Shown here one piece after another: positions 42,134 through 52,124 of a stretch of 64,000 bases of DNA. Position numbers and translations under genes: made by a program. Positions within the stretch are counted from its first letter, which is position 1; every line of letters begins with the position of its first letter. A model generated the notes under the pieces. It was given only the letters and a program-made list of their open reading frames with translations, was not told where the DNA came from and searched no databases. Source of the DNA: Brevibacillus sp. DP1.3A (GTDB lineage Bacteria > Bacillota > Bacilli > Brevibacillales > Brevibacillaceae); NCBI RefSeq assembly GCF_013284245.2, contig NZ_CP085876.1:4862001-4926000 (forward strand), written 5' to 3'.

Positions 42134-45100
42134 CTATTTTTTCTTACCGACGACGTTCATCTCCGCCCGGGCTTCCCTACCCAGTGCATCAGTAGCAACA
42201 ACCGTCAATTTTTGCTTGCCTTCCTCTACCTCATGAAGCACCAAGCGAAATAGCCCACGATCATTCGCGTTGGTCTGAAAGCTTTTTGATCCATAGTTGA
42301 TTTGAAGGTTAACAGCACCGGCACCTGTCACTTTCCCTTCGATGGGCAGTGCTTCACCTTCCTGCCCTTCTAGCTGTTTGTTCGGCAGCTGGATCGTCGG
42401 AGCTGGCACTGTTCGCGCCTTGTAGGATATACGCTGCTCCCCATTGCTTATGACGACCGACCCTGAATTGGCATCGACATACGCATACACTAGCAACATA
42501 CTTTGATTACCTGCACCGTCTTTGCCTTCAAGCAAAATACGATTTTCTCCCTGCTTCATACTCAAAATTTGCGTTACGTATTTTTGGGCAGGAATTTCCA
42601 ATTGCTCTTCTTCAAAGTAGGACACGATTTGCCCATTGATACTTACCTGACCTTTATATGTTTGATCTCTGTACATGAAGCGGACTGGAACCAGCATGTT
42701 CTTGGTTGCTGCATCGAACTGGACGTCTTCGCTGCCATCGTTTAACAATTGCAGTGTTGGAGGACTCGTATCGACGATGACCCGCTGCGTGAATTGGCGC
42801 TTGTTTCCATACATATCCATCGCACTGTACATCACATAATTGAGACCTTCCGTTAATCGCAGGATGGTTTCAAATGATCCATCCGTCGCCAGCTTTACAG
42901 GCGTTTTGTTAATCGACAAGCGGACTCTGTCCATCATATCCTCGCCTGTTACTTTGCCCCTGAAGGCTACATCCGGCTGCTTGGATATTTTCAGATAAGG
43001 AAACAAATCATCCGGGAACTCCACAAATGGCGGAGTGCTGTCACTTTTCCCGTTAATATGCGCCACACTGATGTTCCCTGCATAATCATACGCTACCACA
43101 CTCATTTTTTTATCCGGCTGATTAATGAGTGTGCTGGACACTTTTGGAGAATAGGGACCGCCTACCCTTTTGCCGTTTACATAGAGGAAATAGGCTTGGA
43201 TATCTTTATCGCGGCTGCTCCACTGAACCCGGTTTCCTGACACAGAAGCTGTAATCACAGGAGCTTTTGTATCCACGCGGATGGGGAGTGTCATTGATTG
43301 CCAATTTGCATTGCGGTCGTCTATTTTGGCCTTAATGGAGAATTGGTACTGTCCATCAGGTGCCTGTATATAGGCGCCTTTTTGTGGTGAAAAGATCTTT
43401 CCATCCCAGCTCCACGCTTCCTTTTCCGTAAAATAGTATGGCGTCCCCAGCTTGGATTGGTCGTACTTGCTCACCTTTTCATCACGCACAAGAGTGCGAA
43501 TCGGCTTGCCTGACTGGTCTGTTACTTCGACGATAATATGACGGGCATTGCGCAAAAAAGTAATCGAAGGAGCCGCAACATCGTAATGCCCATCCCCGTT
43601 TGGCGAAAAGGCAATATGATTGGGGTCGACTTTCGCACCGCCATCGGCTTTGACACCTGTAACACCTAGATAATCCCGATAGCGCCATTTGTCATTGCGT
43701 TTATCGTGATACCAGCTCGTCTTGACACCTGTTCGTTTTTCCTGACTTTCTGCCTCCCATACGGGCTGATCCATAATCCTTGGTTCATCCCAGTCGCCGT
43801 AGAAGCCATAAAACGACGTGCGCAACGTTGGCAGCTCCTTATCATCTGGTTGAAAGGAAATAAATCCTTCTGCAAATTGATTGCGTGCTGAGCCTTTCGG
43901 AATCGTGAGCGTTACCTTCACTTCCTCTAACTTCCCCGGCGCAACGGTAATCTTAGGAGCGGAAAATTGCAATTCTGCCCCCTCGAAAAGGGTATCGGTT
44001 AGCATGTTGATCCCATTCTTGCGCAAGTCAGTCATCACACCAAACTCATTTTGCAGCTGATACGTAATGGGCTTTTTGCCAAACTTGTTATTAATGAATA
44101 GAGAAAAGGTCGTTGAATTCCCAATCTCTCCCAATGAGACACCTGCTTTTCCTTTTGCATTCACAACAATGGCTGGCGTCTTGATTGCTTTTGCGATTTG
44201 CATCAGTCCTGCCCCTTGAACCCGTGGGCTGTAAGGAACTTTTTTTGCTTTCTCTTTATCCGCTGCGGGTACGCTGATTTGCGGATCGATAATCGGTTCT
44301 GCTGTATTCATCGCCGCCGCCTTTAACGTATCGACAAGCGATCTGCCTTGCAGGTTCCGCCCTTGCTTGAGATAGCCTTGCTTCAGCAAAGCCATCCCGC
44401 CTGCCACATGTGGCGTTGCCATTGACGTACCACTTTTCACGGCATATTCAGACTCTCGCGTGAGTGACAAGATGCCCCCACCTGGAGCTGCAATCTCCGG
44501 CTTGAACTGCAAATCGGGGGTTGGTCCCCATGACGAAAAGGCCGAGATCGTTCCTCCGTCTGGATAAGGCATTGGATTTTGTCCATATTCACCGTTAAAG
44601 GAGACCGTCACTTTCTTGCCTTTTTTAATCGCTTGTGCCATTTGCTCTCCCATGTGCTTTAAGACAGAAACAGCCGGGATTTGTTTGGCATGCTCTGCAC
44701 TGATAATGAGTGGTCCCATTTCATTGTTGTAGATGATTGCACCAACTGCTCCTGCTTCTTTGGCAAGGCGCAGCTTATCGTCGAATGAAATGTCGCCTCG
44801 CTCGAGCAATACCACCTTATCTTTTACGGAAACATTGTAGTCTTCCTTCTTCCCTTTTCCCATATAGACAAGCGGGTACGGCTTCATCAGTGTCATGACT
44901 GGGTTTATTGCCCCCCCGCCTTCCACGTATCCCGATAAATACACGACTTTCTCCATACTGGGTACCCCTTGCACCGTGAAGCTATAGCCAGCGAGTGCTG
45001 TAGCATTGACAGAAGCAACTGAAAACGCATCAGGACTCAAGCCTGGAGAACCGATCATGGCGATATCCGGATTCTGTGCTCGTACCTTATCACTGCCGAA

Positions 45101-45865
45101 ATACGCATCATTACCCGCGGCTGCCACTACTACGATCCCATTATCGACTGCTCGCTTTACTGCCATTTGCTCCACATTGGTTTCATCCACATAGCCCGCT
45201 GAGGAACCGAGACTCAAGTTGATGACATCTGCTTTTTTCGTAATGGAATCATTGATCGCAAATAAAATCGATTCACCTAGCCCAGGAACCTCGCTTTGAT
45301 AATTGGAAAATACTTTTTGGCTGATGAGCTGGGCTTCAGGAGCAACCCCTTTTACTTTTCCGTTCGCACCAATAATTCCCGCCACATGGATACCATGCTG
45401 AGATTCCGATACGTCTTCCGTTGTTTGCGTACGATCAGCCCAGTTAAAGCCAGGGATCACCTTCTGGGAAGAGCCTGACTTTTGCATGGCTGAACGCTTA
45501 TCATGCGGGGCAGGCAAATCGGGATGGCGCGGATTGACTCCCGTATCGATCACAGAAACGAGCATCCCTTCCCCTTTTACCCCCGATTCCTCCCAAGCCT
45601 TAGTCGCCTCAATCATTTCCAGCGAATCGACAGGCGCGGATTTTAATTGCTCACCTCGCAGTAGTAGTTCTTGCCGTTGCCATTCATCTGCCTTTGTTTT
45701 ATATTCCTTATCCACCTTGCCTGTATGTAATGGCTCGTGCATTTCCGCGAGATCCTGCAAAATCTGCGTACGAATGGTCGCCGTTCCTTCAAACGCTGTT
45801 GTGCTGACAGTCGTTGCGGGAAGCAAAGCCAATATCAATCCAATGCTGCATACCTTTTTCTTCAT
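42134..45865 (-). CDS. Large secreted subtilisin-like serine protease (Vpr/C5a-peptidase type)
   Basis: A 1243-residue exported S8 peptidase. Signal peptide about 1-25; short pro-region; catalytic domain with Asp107 (VSVIDTG), His157 (QHGIHVAG) and Ser481 (SGTSMATPHVAGG), oxyanion Asn in AAAGND; a PA domain inserted at about 325-420; then an Fn3-like DUF1034 region and several Ig/Fn-like repeats to the end (for example DTSPPTLQLL, DTKAPVITAS). No LPXTG or S-layer anchor is visible, so it is probably secreted. Domain order matches minor extracellular proteases such as Vpr but it is longer. Divergent from the marR gene. Confidence 0.9.
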   Translation of the reverse strand: MKKKVCSIGLILALLPATTVSTTAFEGTATIRTQILQDLAEMHEPLHTGKVDKEYKTKADEWQRQELLLRGEQLKSAPVDSLEMIEATKAWEESGVKGEGMLVSVIDTGVNPRHPDLPAPHDKRSAMQKSGSSQKVIPGFNWADRTQTTEDVSESQHGIHVAGIIGANGKVKGVAPEAQLISQKVFSNYQSEVPGLGESILFAINDSITKKADVINLSLGSSAGYVDETNVEQMAVKRAVDNGIVVVAAAGNDAYFGSDKVRAQNPDIAMIGSPGLSPDAFSVASVNATALAGYSFTVQGVPSMEKVVYLSGYVEGGGAINPVMTLMKPYPLVYMGKGKKEDYNVSVKDKVVLLERGDISFDDKLRLAKEAGAVGAIIYNNEMGPLIISAEHAKQIPAVSVLKHMGEQMAQAIKKGKKVTVSFNGEYGQNPMPYPDGGTISAFSSWGPTPDLQFKPEIAAPGGGILSLTRESEYAVKSGTSMATPHVAGGMALLKQGYLKQGRNLQGRSLVDTLKAAAMNTAEPIIDPQISVPAADKEKAKKVPYSPRVQGAGLMQIAKAIKTPAIVVNAKGKAGVSLGEIGNSTTFSLFINNKFGKKPITYQLQNEFGVMTDLRKNGINMLTDTLFEGAELQFSAPKITVAPGKLEEVKVTLTIPKGSARNQFAEGFISFQPDDKELPTLRTSFYGFYGDWDEPRIMDQPVWEAESQEKRTGVKTSWYHDKRNDKWRYRDYLGVTGVKADGGAKVDPNHIAFSPNGDGHYDVAAPSITFLRNARHIIVEVTDQSGKPIRTLVRDEKVSKYDQSKLGTPYYFTEKEAWSWDGKIFSPQKGAYIQAPDGQYQFSIKAKIDDRNANWQSMTLPIRVDTKAPVITASVSGNRVQWSSRDKDIQAYFLYVNGKRVGGPYSPKVSSTLINQPDKKMSVVAYDYAGNISVAHINGKSDSTPPFVEFPDDLFPYLKISKQPDVAFRGKVTGEDMMDRVRLSINKTPVKLATDGSFETILRLTEGLNYVMYSAMDMYGNKRQFTQRVIVDTSPPTLQLLNDGSEDVQFDAATKNMLVPVRFMYRDQTYKGQVSINGQIVSYFEEEQLEIPAQKYVTQILSMKQGENRILLEGKDGAGNQSMLLVYAYVDANSGSVVISNGEQRISYKARTVPAPTIQLPNKQLEGQEGEALPIEGKVTGAGAVNLQINYGSKSFQTNANDRGLFRLVLHEVEEGKQKLTVVATDALGREARAEMNVVGKKK

Positions 45866-45950
45866 CGTTTGCCCCCTTGCTGGAAGTCATTCCATTATGT
45901 TTTCAGTTTTCACTAGGAATCGCTTGGGTATTCCCTTCTTTTCGCAAAGG

Positions 45951-45980
45951 TTGACAAACGAAGTATTTTCAGCCTATATT
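45951..45980 (+). promoter_or_regulatory. SigA promoter of the marR gene
   Basis: TTGACA (45951-45956), 18-base spacer, TATATT (45975-45980). An AT-rich imperfect palindrome just downstream could be the MarR site. Confidence 0.7.
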
Positions 45981-46054
45981 TAAGTGCGTTAAATATTACA
46001 TATCAAATATTCCCGATAACGAAGAAATAGATCAAATAAGGAGAAGATACGAGC

Positions 46055-46504
46055 ATGCCCTCCCCCTTAACAGATACGCTTGAGCGCCTGCAGGAGGCGT
46101 TTCGTACCATTATGCGCACGATGGGAACGCAATTAGCCGAACCTGTCTCTGGTTTAACTGGCCCGCAATTCTACATTCTTCATCAGTTGGAACAGAAGGA
46201 AAAATGCACCGTTGGAGAATTGGCTGAATCAATGGGGGTCAAACCGAGCGCAATCACAGCAATGGTCGACCGTTTGGATAAACACGGCTTCGTCGCCCGT
46301 GATCGTGATGAGGAAGATCGCCGAGTGGTTTACATCAGCTTGCGCGATTCTGGCAAAAAAATTCTGCAAGTAGCCAAGCAGAATCGGAGAGAAAAGCTAA
46401 ATAAAATGTTCTCTCACCTCAGCGAAGATGAACTCCAGCACTTCGTCCTCATTTTTGAAAAGCTGGCGATGGCGGCGGTCATCGAGACGAATTCCGAGAA
46501 CTAA
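46055..46504 (+). CDS. MarR family transcriptional regulator
   Basis: A 149-residue dimeric winged-helix regulator. The recognition region is CTVGELAESMGVKPSAITAM-VDRLDKHGFV and the wing is RDRDEEDRRVVYISL. AAGGAG lies 11 bases before the ATG. Divergent from the subtilase gene, so it may control that promoter or its own; ligand unknown. Ends in a strong terminator. Confidence 0.87.
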   Translation: MPSPLTDTLERLQEAFRTIMRTMGTQLAEPVSGLTGPQFYILHQLEQKEKCTVGELAESMGVKPSAITAMVDRLDKHGFVARDRDEEDRRVVYISLRDSGKKILQVAKQNRREKLNKMFSHLSEDELQHFVLIFEKLAMAAVIETNSEN

Positions 46505-46512
46505 AATCAAAG

Positions 46513-46555
46513 AAAAAAGGCGTGCATTCCGGATAACCGGTGCACGCCTTTTCTT
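46513..46555. terminator. Bidirectional terminator between marR and sdhB
   Basis: Stem AAAAGGCGTGCA-CCGG / CCGG-TGCACGCCTTTT, usable from both sides. Confidence 0.85.
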
Positions 46556-46561
46556 CGTCTA

Positions 46562-47311
46562 TTAGGAGAAGAAGAACTTCTTCACTGCATGTTTAGTTGT
46601 TTCTTTGTTCATGTGAGCGATCGAAGTTGTCAGCGGAATGCCTTTTGGACATGCTTGTACGCAGTTTTGCGAGTTACCGCAATCACCGATACCGCCATCT
46701 TCCATCAGGGCTTCCAGACGCTCATGCTTGTTCATCATACCCGTTGGATGCTGGTTGAACAGACGAACCTGCGAAATCGCGAACGGACCGATGAACTCAG
46801 CCTTTGCATTCACGTTCGGGCAAGCTTCCAAGCAAACACCGCACGTCATGCACTTCGAAAGCTCGTACGCCCATTGACGCTCAACTTCCGGCATGCGAGG
46901 ACCAGGTCCCAGATCATGCGTACCATCGATCGGAACCCACGCTTTTACGCGTTTCAGCGCATCGAACATGCGGCTGCGGTCAATCGACAAGTCACGTTGT
47001 ACAGGGAAGGTGCTCATTGGCTCAAGACGAATCGGCTGTTCCAGTTTATCAACCAGTGCCGAGCACGCTTGGCGCGGTCTTCCGTTAATAACCATCGAGC
47101 ACGCACCGCATACTTCTTCCAAGCAGTTCGATTCCCAGTTTACTGGAGACGTTTTTTGACCTTGTGCGTTGAGTGGATTACGTTGAATCTCCATCAAAGC
47201 ACTAATCACGTTCATACCAGGACGGTAAGGGATTTTGAACTCTTCCTTGTACGGAGTGCTGTCAGGGCTATCTTGACGAGTGATAATCAAATGAATCAAT
47301 TTTTCTGCCAT
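46562..47311 (-). CDS. sdhB: Succinate dehydrogenase iron-sulfur subunit
   Basis: A 249-residue subunit carrying electrons from SdhA to the cytochrome b subunit. Plant-ferredoxin type cysteines in NCLEEVCGACSMVINGRPRQ (about residues 62-81) hold the [2Fe-2S] centre; CMTCGVCLEACPNV and CGNSQNCVQACPKG hold the [4Fe-4S] and [3Fe-4S] centres. Last gene of sdhCAB, 18 bases after sdhA. Length fits the B. subtilis protein (253). Confidence 0.96.
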   Translation of the reverse strand: MAEKLIHLIITRQDSPDSTPYKEEFKIPYRPGMNVISALMEIQRNPLNAQGQKTSPVNWESNCLEEVCGACSMVINGRPRQACSALVDKLEQPIRLEPMSTFPVQRDLSIDRSRMFDALKRVKAWVPIDGTHDLGPGPRMPEVERQWAYELSKCMTCGVCLEACPNVNAKAEFIGPFAISQVRLFNQHPTGMMNKHERLEALMEDGGIGDCGNSQNCVQACPKGIPLTTSIAHMNKETTKHAVKKFFFS

Positions 47312-47329
47312 GATCAGTTTCCTCCTCTC

Positions 47330-49084
47330 TTATTTCTTGTCAGACGTATAGTCACGTTTACGTGGTGCGATCAGGGATACGTCGATGTCTTCATAGTAGA
47401 TTTCAGGCGCAGTCGTTTCAGCATTGTACTTCGCCATTGTCGTCTTCATGAAGTTCTCGTCATCACGCTCAGGGAAATCAGGCTTGTAGTGAGCACCGCG
47501 GCTCTCGTCGCGCTTGAGAGCACCGATCGTGATCGCACGGGACAGTGCGAGCATGTTCCAGAGATGACGGGTAAACGCAGCACCAGAGTTGCTCCATTTA
47601 TTTGTATCGTTGATGTTAATTTTCTTGTAGCGTTCCATCAGTTCAACGATCTTATCATCCGTTTTTTGCAGACGGTCGTTGTAACGTACTACCGTTACGT
47701 TGTCAGTCATCCACTCACCCAGTTCCTTGTGGATCAGGTAAGCATTTTCTGTTCCGTCCATTTTCAGGATGCTGTCGTATTTCGCTTGCTCTTGGCTAGC
47801 AAAGCCGTCGAAGAGCGTGGAAGACAGATCATCAGAGGATTTGTTCAAGCCTTTGATGTACTCGATTGCTTTTGGACCTGCTACCATACCGCCATAGATC
47901 GCGGACAGGAGGGAGTTCGCACCCAAACGGTTTGCACCGTGCTGAGAGTAATCGCACTCACCTGCTGCAAACAGACCAGGGATATTGGTCATTTGGTTGT
48001 AGTCTACCCACATACCGCCCATGGAGTAGTGAACCGCAGGGAAAATCTTCATTGGAACTTTACGTGGGTCATCCCCTACGAATTTTTCGTAAATCTCGAT
48101 AATACCGCCCAATTTTACATCCAGTTCTTTTGGATCTTTGTGGGACAGGTCGAGGTATACCATGTTTTCGCCGTTGATACCCAGCTTCATATCTACGCAA
48201 ACGGAGAAGATTTCGCGAGTCGCGATGTCACGCGGAACCAGGTTTCCGTATGCAGGGTATTTATCTTCCAGGAAGTACCAAGGCTTACCGTCTCTGTACG
48301 TCCATACACGGCCACCCTCACCACGAGCAGACTCGGACATCAGACGCAGCTTGTCGTCGCCAGGGATTGCAGTTGGGTGAATTTGGATCATCTCACCATT
48401 GGAGTAGATAACCCCTTGTTGATACGCCGCAGACGCTGCTGTACCTGTATTGATAATCGAGTTCGTCGATTTACCGAAGATGATACCAGGTCCGCCTGTT
48501 GCCAAAATAACGGCATCCGCACGGAAGGATTGAATTTCACCGGAACGCATGTTTTGCGCAGTAATCCCGCGACAGGTTCCTGTATCGTCCAAAACGGCTC
48601 CGAGGAAATCCCAATATTCGTACTTGGTTACCAGACCTTCAGCTTCATAACGGCGTACTTGTTCGTCCAATGCGTACAAAAGCTGTTGTCCAGTGGTCGC
48701 ACCCGCAAAAGCGGTACGGTGATGTTTGGTTCCCCCGAAACGACGGAAGTCCAACAGACCTTCTGGCGTACGGTTAAACATAACGCCCATACGGTCCAAC
48801 ATATAGATGATGCCAGGTGCTGCATCGCACATTGCTTTAACTGGCGGTTGGTTTGCCAAGAAGTCTCCGCCATATACTGTATCGTCGAAGTGCTCCCATG
48901 TGGAGTCGCCTTCCCCTTTGGTATTTACCGCACCGTTAATACCGCCCTGCGCACAGACAGAGTGGGAACGTTTTACCGGAACCAGGGAGAACAGCTGAAC
49001 AGGAACGCCTTTTTCTGCTGCTTTAATGGTAGCCATCAAGCCGGCCAAACCTCCACCGACAATGATCAGTTTACCTTTTGCCAT
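47330..49084 (-). CDS. sdhA: Succinate dehydrogenase flavoprotein subunit
   Basis: A 584-residue FAD protein oxidising succinate to fumarate. The FAD fold is LIIVGGGLAGLMATIKAAEK, the covalent FAD histidine is in RSHSVCAQGGINGA, and the substrate site includes HPTAIPGDDKL and SESARGEGGRVW. Start ATG 49084 has AGGGGG upstream; the open frame extends back into sdhC without a ribosome site. Length matches B. subtilis SdhA (586). Confidence 0.96.
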   Translation of the reverse strand: MAKGKLIIVGGGLAGLMATIKAAEKGVPVQLFSLVPVKRSHSVCAQGGINGAVNTKGEGDSTWEHFDDTVYGGDFLANQPPVKAMCDAAPGIIYMLDRMGVMFNRTPEGLLDFRRFGGTKHHRTAFAGATTGQQLLYALDEQVRRYEAEGLVTKYEYWDFLGAVLDDTGTCRGITAQNMRSGEIQSFRADAVILATGGPGIIFGKSTNSIINTGTAASAAYQQGVIYSNGEMIQIHPTAIPGDDKLRLMSESARGEGGRVWTYRDGKPWYFLEDKYPAYGNLVPRDIATREIFSVCVDMKLGINGENMVYLDLSHKDPKELDVKLGGIIEIYEKFVGDDPRKVPMKIFPAVHYSMGGMWVDYNQMTNIPGLFAAGECDYSQHGANRLGANSLLSAIYGGMVAGPKAIEYIKGLNKSSDDLSSTLFDGFASQEQAKYDSILKMDGTENAYLIHKELGEWMTDNVTVVRYNDRLQKTDDKIVELMERYKKININDTNKWSNSGAAFTRHLWNMLALSRAITIGALKRDESRGAHYKPDFPERDDENFMKTTMAKYNAETTAPEIYYEDIDVSLIAPRKRDYTSDKK

Positions 49085-49103
49085 GAGTTTTGTCCCCCTA
49101 TCC

Positions 49104-49715
49104 CTACAAAATGAAAGCCGACATCGCACGCAAGCCGATGAAGGTTACAATTACGAATACGCCCAAAGTCAGGAATGTTGCAATGCGTTGGGAACGCGGC
49201 CCAACTGTAATTCCCCAGTGAACCAGGAACGACCACAGTCCGTTGGAGAAGTGGAAAGTCGTGCTAATAATCCCGATTGTGTAGAATACGATCATTGCAG
49301 GACTGCTCAAAATGTTTGCCATCATGTCATAATCTACGTGTGCACCCAGTGCTTTTTGGATACGGGTTTCCCAAACATGCCAAACAATAAAAATGAGGGT
49401 AATGACTCCTGTAACGCGTTGCCACAAGAACATTTGGTTTCGGAAGTAACCGAAGTTCCCTACGTTATGCTTCGCTTGGAACGCAATGTAGAGACCGTAA
49501 ACTGCGTGAAACAGGATCGGGAGGTAGATCAAGGCAAATTCAAGTACTAACAGAAATGGAAGGCTTTCAATGAAGCCTACTGCCTGGTTGAAAGCTTCAG
49601 GTCCACGAGTCGCTTGATAGTTGGCGGTCAAGTGGAACACGAGGAAGAGCCCGATCGGAAACAAACCAAGAAGTGAGTGTAGCTTGTGACTGAGAAAGCT
49701 ATGGCCTTTCGCCAT
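49104..49715 (-). CDS. sdhC: Succinate dehydrogenase cytochrome b558 subunit
   Basis: A 203-residue membrane anchor with five helices and conserved histidines (FLSHKLHSLLG, VFHLTANY, FHAVYGLY, VWHVWETR, FHFSNGLWSF) that bind two hemes and interact with menaquinone. First gene of sdhCAB. AAAGGGGG stands 5 bases before the ATG-equivalent start. No clear promoter was identified in the following 400 bases. Confidence 0.94.
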   Translation of the reverse strand: MAKGHSFLSHKLHSLLGLFPIGLFLVFHLTANYQATRGPEAFNQAVGFIESLPFLLVLEFALIYLPILFHAVYGLYIAFQAKHNVGNFGYFRNQMFLWQRVTGVITLIFIVWHVWETRIQKALGAHVDYDMMANILSSPAMIVFYTIGIISTTFHFSNGLWSFLVHWGITVGPRSQRIATFLTLGVFVIVTFIGLRAMSAFIL

Positions 49716-50144
49716 ACAATGGTCCCCCTTTCAATGTATGTAACTCTCAATTCTGTGAAAAACGTCAAGCATCACCGCAAGCGGTCCAAAACGGTTTTCG
49801 TCCGTTTTGATAGACCTTTCCCCAATATCCTAACCCATTGCCTCACCCATTAGACATAGCAAAACCGCCACGATCATTTTATGAAGAGCATCTTGACGCT
49901 GTTCACAAAAAGACTGCGTTTGCTAGATCATATGAATTTGTCGGAATGTGTCAAAATTCGAGAAAAAGTTGGGCAAAACTTTGACCAAATCCAATTGTAC
50001 TCTTGTCGACACAGAGCGTCAAGACAATCAATGTACTAAATACATTGATAGAATAACTTTGTTTAGTCTAGCTATTTTTTCTATTAAGATGTCATAAATG
50101 TGAGCCCCTCCTCATAATCTAGTACAGACAGGAGGGAGGCACAT
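49716..50144. other. Divergent control region of sdhC and yslB
   Basis: About 430 bases with no gene. It must hold the sdh promoter and the yslB promoter; I could not pick convincing -35/-10 boxes for sdh. Confidence 0.5.
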
Positions 50145-50597
50145 ATGAAAGAGAAGGATCAGCTTGCAGCACTGTTGCCGCCGGAGACCATTCCCTATGC
50201 GGAAAGAATGAACATGCCCTATCTTGGCTATCATCTTCTACGCGAAACGCTGACCAGCACCCTGCTAGGTGACAGTGAAAACCATATTCTCTATTGGATA
50301 GGAAAAAATATGGGCCGCCAAATCCCCATCCAATCTGCAACTGGCCCGATTATGCCTTTTATTCGGCTCGGATTAGGCCAACTAGACATCGTGGAGGAGA
50401 CCGGGCAAACTATCGTCTATTCGCTCACTCATTCTATTTTTAGCTATCAGTCTATAGAGAGACTAGGATGCAGTCTTTCTTTTGAGGCTGGGATCATAGC
50501 TGGGATGATTGAGCAGTGGAAAGCAAGAGAGGCATTCAGCAAAATCGAAATGGAAAGCCCTTCAGACATACGTATATCTGTACAAGTAGCGTCATGA
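50145..50597 (+). CDS. yslB: YslB family protein (DUF2507)
   Basis: A 150-residue soluble protein of the YslB/DUF2507 family (V4R/heme-NO-like fold by family knowledge): MPYLGYHLLRETLTSTLLGD, ILYWIGKNMGRQIPI and YSLTHSIFSYQSIERLGCSL. In B. subtilis yslB lies in the same place between sdhC and lysC. Function unknown. AGGAGGG lies 8 bases before the ATG. Confidence 0.85.
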   Translation: MKEKDQLAALLPPETIPYAERMNMPYLGYHLLRETLTSTLLGDSENHILYWIGKNMGRQIPIQSATGPIMPFIRLGLGQLDIVEETGQTIVYSLTHSIFSYQSIERLGCSLSFEAGIIAGMIEQWKAREAFSKIEMESPSDIRISVQVAS

Positions 50598-50601
50598 AGA
50601 A

Positions 50602-50641
50602 AATGCCCCCTCTACCTGTAACAAAGGGAGAGGGAGCATCC
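50602..50641 (-). terminator. Terminator of lysC
   Basis: Long hairpin ATGCTCCCTCT / AGAGGGGGCAT followed by TTTTCTTC on the minus strand; it also lies just after yslB. Confidence 0.75.
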
Positions 50642-50650
50642 ATCCATGTT

Positions 50651-51157
50651 TTATACTCCGTGCACGACCGCGGTTTCCTCGACATCCAGACCATATGCCG
50701 AATGAAGACTGCGAACAGCCAGCTCCGTCAAAGCTGCTGGAATAACGCAAGAAACCTTGATATCAGACGTAGATACCATTTTAATAGATATTTCTTTTTC
50801 TGCCAGGACGCGGAACATCTCGGCAGCTACCCCTGGATTGTTGATCATGCCTGAGCCAACAATCGATACCTTGGTCAAGCCTTCCTCGAAATCGACTTTT
50901 TCAAAGCCAAGCTCGGTTTTGTTTCTGTCCAGCGTATCCAGTGCTTTTTTCAGATCATCCGCTGCAACGGTAAAAGAAATGTTCGTAACAGACGCATCAT
51001 AGGAGCTTTGGATAATGATATCGACGTTCACCTGATTGTCCGCCAACGTATTAAACAGACGGGAGAGCGTCCCGACCTTGGCAGGCATGCCGACCACCGT
51101 AATTTTGGCTACATCTTCATCGTGTGCAACTCCACTTACTACTCTTCCTGTTTCCAT
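50651..51157 (-). CDS. lysC: Aspartokinase II beta subunit (internal start in lysC)
   Basis: Within lysC, GAGGAGG stands 8-9 bases before an in-frame ATG at 51157 (codon 246, in ANMETGRVVSG). Translation from it yields 168 residues, almost only the two ACT regulatory domains, as known for the beta subunit of B. subtilis aspartokinase II (alpha2beta2). Confidence 0.8.
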   Translation of the reverse strand: METGRVVSGVAHDEDVAKITVVGMPAKVGTLSRLFNTLADNQVNVDIIIQSSYDASVTNISFTVAADDLKKALDTLDRNKTELGFEKVDFEEGLTKVSIVGSGMINNPGVAAEMFRVLAEKEISIKMVSTSDIKVSCVIPAALTELAVRSLHSAYGLDVEETAVVHGV

Positions 51158-51892
51158 GTTGGCAACCTCCTCAACGTACGTACCATCTTCGGCAGTAAAG
51201 CTGGAGCGGACGACCAGCCTTACCTTGTATTTTTTCGCAGCCTCTACTGACCTTGGATGAAGAACCCCTGCACCGAGGTTCGCCAGCTCCAGCATCTCAT
51301 CATACGAGATCGTATCCAGCTTGCTCGCAGCTGGAACCATTCGCGGATCAGCTGTGTACACCCCGGACACGTCCGTAAAGATTTCGCATTTCTCAGCGTT
51401 CAAGCTCGCTGCGAGTGTAACCGCAGATGTATCCGATCCACCGCGGCCGAGCGTCGTAATTTCACCTTCGTCACTGATCCCTTGGAATCCTGCCACAATC
51501 ACCACACGACCACGACCGAGCTCGGATTGAATCCGCTCTGGATCAATCTGCTTGATCCGTGCTCTTCCGTGAATCGCCTCTGTGGTAATTCCAGCCTGCC
51601 AACCCGTCAGAGAAATGGCGTCGTAGCCTTTTGTATGCAAGGCCATCGACAAAAGCGCGATCGATACCTGCTCCCCCGTGGTCAGCAGCATATCCATTTC
51701 ACGCTCGGATGGGTATGCGCTAATCTGCTTGGCCATGTCTACCAATACGTCAGTAGATTTCCCCATTGCAGAAACAACGACTACCACATCATGCCCTTCC
51801 TCTTTGTAGCTGATAATTCGATCCGCAACTCGTAAAATTCGCTCAATGGTACCTACAGAGGTGCCTCCGTATTTCTGCACGATCAACCCCAT
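50651..51892 (-). CDS. lysC: Aspartokinase II (lysine-sensitive type), alpha subunit
   Basis: A 413-residue kinase phosphorylating L-aspartate, first step to lysine, methionine and threonine. The N-terminal kinase domain has VQKYGGTSVGTIERI and TTLGRGGSDTSAV; two ACT domains lie in the C-terminal third (KITVVGMPAKVGTLSRLFNT, KVSIVGSGMINNPGVAAEMF). An internal start at 51157 gives the beta subunit. A lysine riboswitch and terminator control it upstream. Length matches B. subtilis LysC (408). Confidence 0.95.
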   Translation of the reverse strand: MGLIVQKYGGTSVGTIERILRVADRIISYKEEGHDVVVVVSAMGKSTDVLVDMAKQISAYPSEREMDMLLTTGEQVSIALLSMALHTKGYDAISLTGWQAGITTEAIHGRARIKQIDPERIQSELGRGRVVIVAGFQGISDEGEITTLGRGGSDTSAVTLAASLNAEKCEIFTDVSGVYTADPRMVPAASKLDTISYDEMLELANLGAGVLHPRSVEAAKKYKVRLVVRSSFTAEDGTYVEEVANMETGRVVSGVAHDEDVAKITVVGMPAKVGTLSRLFNTLADNQVNVDIIIQSSYDASVTNISFTVAADDLKKALDTLDRNKTELGFEKVDFEEGLTKVSIVGSGMINNPGVAAEMFRVLAEKEISIKMVSTSDIKVSCVIPAALTELAVRSLHSAYGLDVEETAVVHGV

Positions 51893-51995
51893 GCGGCTTC
51901 TCTCCCTTTTCTCATATCCAATGTTGGTATTTATCTCGTATCGTATGGTTTTTCACTATTCTCTCTATAAGGAAAAGTCTTGCATTTTTATTTTA

Positions 51996-52036
51996 CAAAA
52001 AAGGCACCGACAAGGAATAAGACCTGCCGCTGCCTA
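51996..52036 (-). terminator. Riboswitch-controlled terminator of lysC
   Basis: Hairpin GGCA-GCGGCAGG / CCTTGTCGGTGCC followed by TTTTTT on the minus strand, between the L-box and lysC. It is expected to form when lysine is bound. Confidence 0.8.
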
Positions 52037-52124
52037 TTGTTTCGACATACCGGTTCCTCCCTCCCAATACACGCGGACAACGAAGATTGACAGTAAACAC
52101 CATCAAAACTCACATTGACACACC

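Noticed and set aside
46589..49114. 841-codon open frame on the plus strand
   Set aside because: It is antisense to sdhB and sdhA, whose products are unmistakable; the long frame reflects codon bias of the sdh genes.
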